Positions 6,310 through 11,336 of a DNA stretch of 11,336 nucleotides are shown in pieces. The position numbers and the translations under genes were made by a program. The DNA comes from RUG806 sp963624415 (GTDB taxonomy: Bacteria > Bacillota > Clostridia > Oscillospirales > Acutalibacteraceae): positions 1 to 11,336 of the forward strand of contig CAVFPQ010000074.1 of assembly GCA_963624415.1 (NCBI GenBank), in the 5' to 3' direction. The number at the start of each line of letters is the position of its first letter. The stretch's first letter is position 1. The notes under the pieces were generated by a model that did not search any database, was not told the DNA's origin, and saw nothing but the letters and a program-made list of their open reading frames with translations.

Positions 6310-7225
6310 AAACACAGACAGAGATTTGCTCTATACCATATCCGATATAAAATACATTCCGACGGAGTCCGCATATAATATCCGCAAAAACGGACAGGGC
6401 ATTGAACGCCGCAACACAAAAGAGATAGAAATTATTTCAAAGACGGACAAGCCCGGAATTGACATTCGTGTAAAACCCGGCTCAAAGGGGCAGACCGTAT
6501 ATATCCCCGTCATTGTGACCGAAACAGGCGTAAACGACAAGGTATATAATGATTTTTATATAGGTGACGGAGCGTCGGTTACAATAGTCGCCGGATGCGG
6601 CATACATAATTCCGGCTGTCAGGAGAGCCGCCACGACGGCATACACCGCTTTTTTATCGGCAAAAACGCCCACGTAAAATATGTTGAAAAGCACTACGGT
6701 GAGGGCGAGGGCACAGGCGCAAGAGTGCTCAACCCCACAACCGAAGTATATATAGATGACAACGGCTCTTGCGAAATGGAGACCGTTCAGATTAAAGGCG
6801 TTGACTCAACCGTTCGTGAGACAATAGCCGAGCTTAAATCAGAAGCCAGGTTTAACGTAACGGAACGCATTATGACTCACGGCAAACAGCATGCGGAGTC
6901 GAATATGAAAATATCGTTAAACGGTGAGGGCGCGAGTGCGAGAATAGTATCACGCTCGGTTGCGAAGGACGAAAGCTCGCAGATTTTCCATCCCACGGCT
7001 GTCGGCAATGCTAAATGCGCCGCACACGTTCAGTGTGATTCCATTATAATGGACAATGCGAAAATCAAATCCATCCCTGCGATTGAAGCGAATGACGAAT
7101 ATGCTCAGATTGTCCATGAAGCGGCAATCGGCAGAATAAACAACGAACAGCTCTTGAAGCTCATGACCTTCGGACTCGCTCCCGAAAAGGCGGAGGAAGT
7201 TATTATTGAAGGGTTCCTGAAGTGA
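6302..7225 (+). CDS. sufB: SufB/SufD-family Fe-S scaffold protein
   Basis: Scaffold partner of SufC, 307 residues from the chosen start and shorter than E. coli SufB (about 495) or SufD (about 420). A length near 300 is typical of the single SufBD protein of minimal systems. Seen: a beta-rich core from about 40 to 230 with regular short strands (DGASVTIVAGCGIHNSGC, 89-106). The conserved C-terminal part follows: ARIVSRSVAKDESSQIFH (213-230), AHVQCDSIIMDNA (241-253) with Cys245, IPAIEA (258-263), and VHEAAIGRIN (271-280) with His272-Glu273. A short helical tail ends in GFLK. Cys245 and His272 sit where SufB/SufD cluster-binding residues are expected, by family knowledge. The gene overlaps sufC by eight bases and its ribosome site is inside sufC, so the two are co-translated. 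It cannot be split cleanly into SufB or SufD. Confidence 0.9.
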   Translation: MLENTDRDLLYTISDIKYIPTESAYNIRKNGQGIERRNTKEIEIISKTDKPGIDIRVKPGSKGQTVYIPVIVTETGVNDKVYNDFYIGDGASVTIVAGCGIHNSGCQESRHDGIHRFFIGKNAHVKYVEKHYGEGEGTGARVLNPTTEVYIDDNGSCEMETVQIKGVDSTVRETIAELKSEARFNVTERIMTHGKQHAESNMKISLNGEGASARIVSRSVAKDESSQIFHPTAVGNAKCAAHVQCDSIIMDNAKIKSIPAIEANDEYAQIVHEAAIGRINNEQLLKLMTFGLAPEKAEEVIIEGFLK

Positions 7226-7235
7226 GTGAAAAAAG

Positions 7236-7325
7236 AGTGGTCAGTGGTCGGTGAGGCTTCGCAAGAGGCGTAGCTTTATAAATCCGGGTCTGCAGGACTT
7301 CCGAAATTATTAATTATTAGTTATA
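7236..7325 (+). repeat. Composite intergenic repeat, copy 3
   Basis: Order: AGTGGTC twice, then GGTGAGG (7236-7256). Hairpin H1 is 7254-7262/7268-7276 (eight of nine pairs, one G-T, loop AAGAG). The spacer TATAAATC (7277-7284) and hairpin H2 (7286-7291/7295-7300, three Watson-Crick and three G-T pairs, GCA loop) follow. CTTCCGA (7298-7304) precedes two AATTATT units (7305-7318) and a looser AGTTATA. It fills nearly the whole gap between sufB and the large gene, whose GTG start lies six bases further on. Confidence 0.75.
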
Positions 7326-7327
7326 AA
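7299..7327 (+). promoter_or_regulatory. Weak candidate promoter formed by repeat copy 3
   Basis: TTCCGA (7299-7304, three of six -35 positions) and TATAAA (7322-7327, five of six -10 positions) are exactly 17 bases apart. Transcription would begin near 7334, at or beside the GTG start, giving an almost leaderless message. The -35 match is poor, so confidence is low. Confidence 0.2.
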
Positions 7328-7330
7328 AGC

Positions 7331-10300
7331 GTGGTGATTTCAACGGTCAGTTTATCCTGTGTCGTCTGCGGCGGCAGTGTCGTCAGTGCCGGTATCGGCG
7401 AAGAGATACGTGTCTGCCCCATATGCGGCAAGCATATTGTCAGAAAAGAAACATCGGAAGAAAATGAAGCTCTTATGACAAGGGCGTTTTCGCTGCGTCT
7501 TGATCGCAGATTTGACGATGCCGCAAAATGCTATTCGACCGTTCTCGCAATGTCACCCGACAACGGCGATGCCCATTTCGGTGTCGCTCTCTGCCGTCAC
7601 GGTGCCGCTTTCAAAGTCGGAACGGACGGAAAAATAAAGACGGAAATATACCGCTTCCGTCCCGATTCGTTCAACGATGATATTTCTCTTCTTCGCAGTC
7701 TTGAGCTGTCGGGGGAGGAGAGCAGAAAAAACACTCTGCTTTTTGCCGGTGCCGTACAGCGTGAAAAAGACATATATTCACGTATGCTCGATATTCGTCC
7801 GTATGACGTTGTTATCTGCTGTGCCGAAAAAGAAACAGCCGATTCCCATGCGAGTGCATCATTTGAGGAGGCGCAGAGACTCAAAGAACGCTTCAAAGCA
7901 CAGGGTATCCGCACGGTAATATTCCATGACACATTGGACAGGCTTGACAGAAGCGAACGCGCGAAATTTTTCTGCGCCTTTTCAACATCGAAAATGCTTG
8001 TCAATGTTCTTAATACACCCAAGGACAAAGAAAGCCCCGTTATAAGCGATGCAGTCGAATTTTTCGGACGCATTGCGGCAGGCGGAGCTGACAGACAGAT
8101 TAAAAATATAATAGTAAAAGATTACGCTCCGCAGATGACAAAAGCCATGGTCGATGAAGGACTGTCGGTAATGTTCACTCCCGAAGACCGAACGGAATTT
8201 GTTCTGAATACAGAGGATTATCTGCGTAAATACGGCCGTCACCCGGGCGCTAAGGCTCTGCCCGTTATCGATGACTCCAAAAACGGAATGCGTATTTCGA
8301 GGGCGTTTGCTTATATAAAAGCAGGTGCGTTTGAAAATGCCGTTGATATTCTTAATGATATAATTCTGTCCGAGCCTAAAAACGCTTCGGCACTGTGGGG
8401 ACTTTATCTTTGCGAAAACAACGCCAAAGAGGTGTCTGATATTCTGCGCTCTCCCGAAAAAGCGAAGGGCACTGAAATTCTGACGAGAATAATCCGCTCC
8501 TGCGATGTCGAGACGGCAGACTGGGTCGAAAAGTTTATCGAGACACTCAGCTTTAATATACATATCAGATTTTTGGCTTCATTCAAAAGGCGTGACACGG
8601 TTCTTTCTTCCGAATACGCCAAAAAATACAGCGAGATTGCCCCCACGGGCATATTAAACGAAGCGCATCGTGTAATGCTTTCATCCCTCAGGGGCGCCGA
8701 AAGGGCGATGCTGCCGGGTGCGTTATTGATGTGCCTTGCATATTATCGTGATGTGCCGTTTGCCCCGGGGACAATGAACACCGCAACGGTTGCGTCTGTT
8801 TTCACGACACTCAGAAACGCCTATTTCAAAAGGCTTGCAGAGTCTTTTTCAAAAATCGGAAAGAGCGGCGACAGTGTTGAATCTCAGGCAAACGCCTTTG
8901 TTGAAAAGCTTCGCCTTTACTGTGAGCCGTCGGCTTATTTTACGGCTAACACATCGTGCACACCGGCATCCGTTTTTATGTCGGTTGCGGATGAAGCCGT
9001 GTGTATGTGGTTCTTTGTTGCGCAGAAGCTGGAGCTGTCAACCGCATCTCCGAATAATGTGCAGACGGCGATTATAGACGCGTGCTACAACAAGGCATCG
9101 GCGATAATGACGCAGGAGTATTCTGTTGCCGATTTGGCAGGAAGACGCCGCAAAAAGAAAAACACACGTGCCGAAAAAAAACAGACACCGTCACAGAAAT
9201 TCCTGTCAAACGCGCTGTCGGTTATCTCATCCGAGGAGGACGGCGAAGACGCGGAGGCAAACAAAAAAGGCGTATGGCAGACCATGTGGATGATAATTAT
9301 GTTTGTCGCTTCCCTTGCGCCGGTCGCTGTCGGAGTTATGGCAAACATCAGACCGGATATGCTTCTGCGTTTTTCACGTGCCGGATTTGTGTCTGTATCA
9401 ACAGGCGGAGCAGGGCTTCTGGGACTTATAATATGCTTTTTCTCATTTCTTATATTCAGAGTGCGAAAGGTGCGAAAACATAATTTCTTCGGCAGGGCGG
9501 TTTTGTCCGTTACGCCGTTTATGTCGCTTCTGTGCAGTATAGCCGGCATCGGGCTTACGGTAATTTCGGCACTTACATTCCCACAGAGAATGTCGCTTAT
9601 CGGTATTTCGACTGCGCAGGAATTTCTGTATATAGAAAATTATCCGTCCGGCAATTTTGAGCTTTCGAGTGATATTGACATAACGGGCAGGGAATTTGTC
9701 ACGATAAAGAAATTCAGCGGAAGCTTTGACGGCAGGGGACATACTCTGTCGGGATTTACATCCGAAAATCAGACGGTTATTCAGAAAAACACCGGGTCTC
9801 TTCTGAATTTTGTTATAGCGGATTCAAATGTTAATTCTTTTGTGGAAACAAACCACGGCACCATAAAAAATGTGGATGTCAGAAACACGAGCTGCAAAAC
9901 GGCTCTGATAGAAAATAATAATTCCATTCTGACGGATATGACCCTCAGCGGCTGTCATATGAGCGGCGGTGCGGTGATATGCCGCAACAGAGGCGATATC
10001 TCAAATGTCACTCTTGAAAACAACACGGTCGAGTGCGCCGAAAACGGTGCGTATTCACTCAGCGATACACGCTATGCAGGTTCTCTTGTTGCCATAAACG
10101 ACGGCAAAGTAAGTTCTTGCACGCTTGATTTCTGCGAGGTGAAGAACAACGATACGCTTGCGCAGGCAGGCGGCGTGTTCGGCATAAATACCGGCACGGT
10201 GTCGGAAGTCAGCGGCACGAATATCACACTCGATGGCTCGGCGGTAACTGCGGGACTTTATACGGCAAGAAACACCGGAACAATTACCGGCGGCAGTGTA

Positions 10301-11272
10301 TCGGGAAATGTAAAGCTCTCGGTTACACGCTCTTTCGGCGGCTTTACCGGAGAAAATACAAAGATGATTTCGGACTGTACGGTTGACGAGGAGGCGGAAA
10401 TCACCCTGTACTCCGATGTCTCGGCAAAGAGCAGTGCCGGCGGTTTTGCGGGCAGGGCGACAGGCATAACCGAAAACTGCACTGTTAACGGCTCTCTTGT
10501 GATTGACGGCAAAACGGACGACAAGACCTTAACTTATATTGCCGGCGGCATTGCGCTGTGCGAGGGCAAAACGACGGACTTTACAACGAACTGTGAAGTA
10601 AAATATTCGTCCTCGGTGTCGGCATCATCCGCAACGGACGCAATCGGCGGTGTGTTCGGCTCGCTTAAAAACGCCTCGGCAAAGCATATTTTCCGAACCG
10701 GAAATGTTCAGGTGACACTTGAAGACGGCACAGGCGACAGCAGAAAAAATCAGGCACAATACTATGTCGGCGCATTTGCCGGAAGCATGATAAGCGAAGA
10801 GGAGTATAAGAACGAAACGGTATCTTTAATCAGTGTCAGCGGTGATGTAAGTGTGACAAGTGCGGTGTCGACAACCATAATGTTCGGCGGCCTCACAGGT
10901 TACTCAAACTGTGACAACATGGTAAATCAGGTGCTTATCGCGAGCAGCTGCACGGTGTCCGCTCCGACATACGAAAAAATAAATTTAGGCGCTCTCATAG
11001 GCAAAACGGACGCGATTGAGAGAATTATAAAGGCTGTCTATACCGGCAGACTTACGCAGACGGGCGACAACCCGGCACTTACGACATTCGCAGGCGGACC
11101 TTCGAACAAATGCGAAAAATGCTTTGCGGGAGCAAGCTGCGGCACGTCCGACAACGCAGGGCTTTATGTCCCCGAAGAAGTCTTCACAAATCCCGAGTTC
11201 TATACCGGCACAGTCGGCTGGACAGAGGAAAGCTGGAGGCTGGAAGAGGGGAAAACAGCGGAGCTTAAGTAA
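7331..11272 (+). CDS. Zinc ribbon-TPR-TIR-like membrane protein with GLUG-like extracellular solenoid (1313 aa)
   Basis: Unnamed multidomain protein. Domains by residue: zinc ribbon (Cys10, Cys13, Cys29, Cys32); TPR-like helices (about 45-95); and a TIR-like fold (about 157-305). That region starts with YDVVICCAEKET, aligns in order with TIR domains of clostridial zinc ribbon-TPR-TIR proteins, and is degenerate at the expected catalytic Glu. A second TPR (320-360) and a helical region to about 600 follow, then a basic cluster (605-618). Membrane helices lie near 649-673, 689-710 and 724-750. The 755-1313 region begins like GLUG proteins (FELSSDIDITGREF, GSFDGRGHTLSGF) and carries repeats such as GGVFGINTG, GGFTGEN, GGFAGR and GGLTGYS. 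The basic residues before helix 1 and between helices 2 and 3 place the N-terminus inside and the solenoid outside. The start is GTG 7331 or 7334, without a good ribosome site. It must lie before Cys10. Function unknown; a surface sensor or adhesin with cytoplasmic signalling is an inference. Confidence 0.75.
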   Translation: MVISTVSLSCVVCGGSVVSAGIGEEIRVCPICGKHIVRKETSEENEALMTRAFSLRLDRRFDDAAKCYSTVLAMSPDNGDAHFGVALCRHGAAFKVGTDGKIKTEIYRFRPDSFNDDISLLRSLELSGEESRKNTLLFAGAVQREKDIYSRMLDIRPYDVVICCAEKETADSHASASFEEAQRLKERFKAQGIRTVIFHDTLDRLDRSERAKFFCAFSTSKMLVNVLNTPKDKESPVISDAVEFFGRIAAGGADRQIKNIIVKDYAPQMTKAMVDEGLSVMFTPEDRTEFVLNTEDYLRKYGRHPGAKALPVIDDSKNGMRISRAFAYIKAGAFENAVDILNDIILSEPKNASALWGLYLCENNAKEVSDILRSPEKAKGTEILTRIIRSCDVETADWVEKFIETLSFNIHIRFLASFKRRDTVLSSEYAKKYSEIAPTGILNEAHRVMLSSLRGAERAMLPGALLMCLAYYRDVPFAPGTMNTATVASVFTTLRNAYFKRLAESFSKIGKSGDSVESQANAFVEKLRLYCEPSAYFTANTSCTPASVFMSVADEAVCMWFFVAQKLELSTASPNNVQTAIIDACYNKASAIMTQEYSVADLAGRRRKKKNTRAEKKQTPSQKFLSNALSVISSEEDGEDAEANKKGVWQTMWMIIMFVASLAPVAVGVMANIRPDMLLRFSRAGFVSVSTGGAGLLGLIICFFSFLIFRVRKVRKHNFFGRAVLSVTPFMSLLCSIAGIGLTVISALTFPQRMSLIGISTAQEFLYIENYPSGNFELSSDIDITGREFVTIKKFSGSFDGRGHTLSGFTSENQTVIQKNTGSLLNFVIADSNVNSFVETNHGTIKNVDVRNTSCKTALIENNNSILTDMTLSGCHMSGGAVICRNRGDISNVTLENNTVECAENGAYSLSDTRYAGSLVAINDGKVSSCTLDFCEVKNNDTLAQAGGVFGINTGTVSEVSGTNITLDGSAVTAGLYTARNTGTITGGSVSGNVKLSVTRSFGGFTGENTKMISDCTVDEEAEITLYSDVSAKSSAGGFAGRATGITENCTVNGSLVIDGKTDDKTLTYIAGGIALCEGKTTDFTTNCEVKYSSSVSASSATDAIGGVFGSLKNASAKHIFRTGNVQVTLEDGTGDSRKNQAQYYVGAFAGSMISEEEYKNETVSLISVSGDVSVTSAVSTTIMFGGLTGYSNCDNMVNQVLIASSCTVSAPTYEKINLGALIGKTDAIERIIKAVYTGRLTQTGDNPALTTFAGGPSNKCEKCFAGASCGTSDNAGLYVPEEVFTNPEFYTGTVGWTEESWRLEEGKTAELK

Positions 11273-11275
11273 ATC

Positions 11276-11336
11276 AGCAATGAGCAATGAGTGGTCAGTG
11301 GTCAGTGGTCGGCAGTCAGTGGTCAGTGGTCAGTGG
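11276..11336 (+). repeat. Heptad array, probable start of a further composite repeat copy, cut by window end
   Basis: Three bases after the stop of the large gene, 7-base units run without slip to the window end. AGCAATG occurs twice (11276-11289), AGTGGTC three times (11290-11310), GGCAGTC once (11311-11317), AGTGGTC twice (11318-11331), then a partial AGTGG. AGTGGTC is the unit that opens copy 3 (7236-7249) and AGCAATG resembles the AGCNNNG units that open copy 2. The element would be expected to continue with hairpin H1 beyond the edge. No terminator for the large gene is seen before it. Confidence 0.8.

Noticed and set aside
7597..8563. Minus-strand open frames of 158 and 193 codons inside the large gene
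   Set aside because: They are antisense shadows of the TPR/TIR-like coding region and show no recognisable domain or ribosome binding site.

Overview
The window looks like a chromosomal segment of an anaerobic Gram-positive bacterium of the class Clostridia, most likely an Oscillospiraceae/Ruminococcus-type gut organism. The reasons are the Bacillota-specific run darA-holB-ricT, a minimal SufC/SufB pair, strong AAGGAG-type ribosome binding sites, and a zinc ribbon-TPR-TIR protein of a kind I associate with Clostridia. The species cannot be fixed from the sequence alone. All eight convincing genes lie on the + strand.

Layout. A short QueG-like epoxyqueuosine reductase (87-866) is followed by a 563-base gene-free stretch. 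That stretch starts with a GC-rich, strongly self-pairing segment (867-1063), then a 62-bp-spaced direct duplication, then an AT-rich array of 18 heptanucleotide units in perfect register (1276-1401). Next comes the housekeeping block darA (cyclic-di-AMP receptor), holB (DNA polymerase III delta prime) and ricT/yaaT (PSP1 protein). It is the Bacillus yaaQ-yaaR-holB-yaaT order without yaaR. After a 209-base gap come a cytoplasmic GH5 enzyme of the endoglycoceramidase type and, overlapping by one base, a small DUF1294 membrane protein. sufC and sufB follow as a translationally coupled Fe-S assembly pair. After a 105-base gap a 1313-residue membrane protein fills the rest of the window. It has an N-terminal zinc ribbon, TPRs, a degenerate TIR-like domain, a helical cytoplasmic region, three membrane helices and an approximately 550-residue GLUG-like beta-solenoid predicted to lie outside the cell.

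The two most notable things are these. (1) A composite repeat element recurs in every sizeable intergenic gap and at both window edges: a purine-rich heptad array, hairpin H1, a TATAAATC-like spacer, hairpin H2 ending in CTTCCGA, then an AT-rich heptad array. Three copies have the main parts. A partial copy lies inverted at the left edge and the right edge enters another. Stem sequences differ between copies while pairing is largely kept, and repeat units differ while the 7-base period is kept. (2) The 1313-residue protein joins an intracellular TIR-like/TPR/zinc-ribbon module to an extracellular solenoid, which suggests a one-protein surface sensor or a repurposed TIR platform.

The genes do not form one pathway. 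darA-holB-ricT is core housekeeping, the GH5/DUF1294 pair looks coupled, sufC-sufB is an Fe-S assembly unit that could supply the Fe-S proteins here (QueG, and RicT in its complex), and the last gene is accessory.
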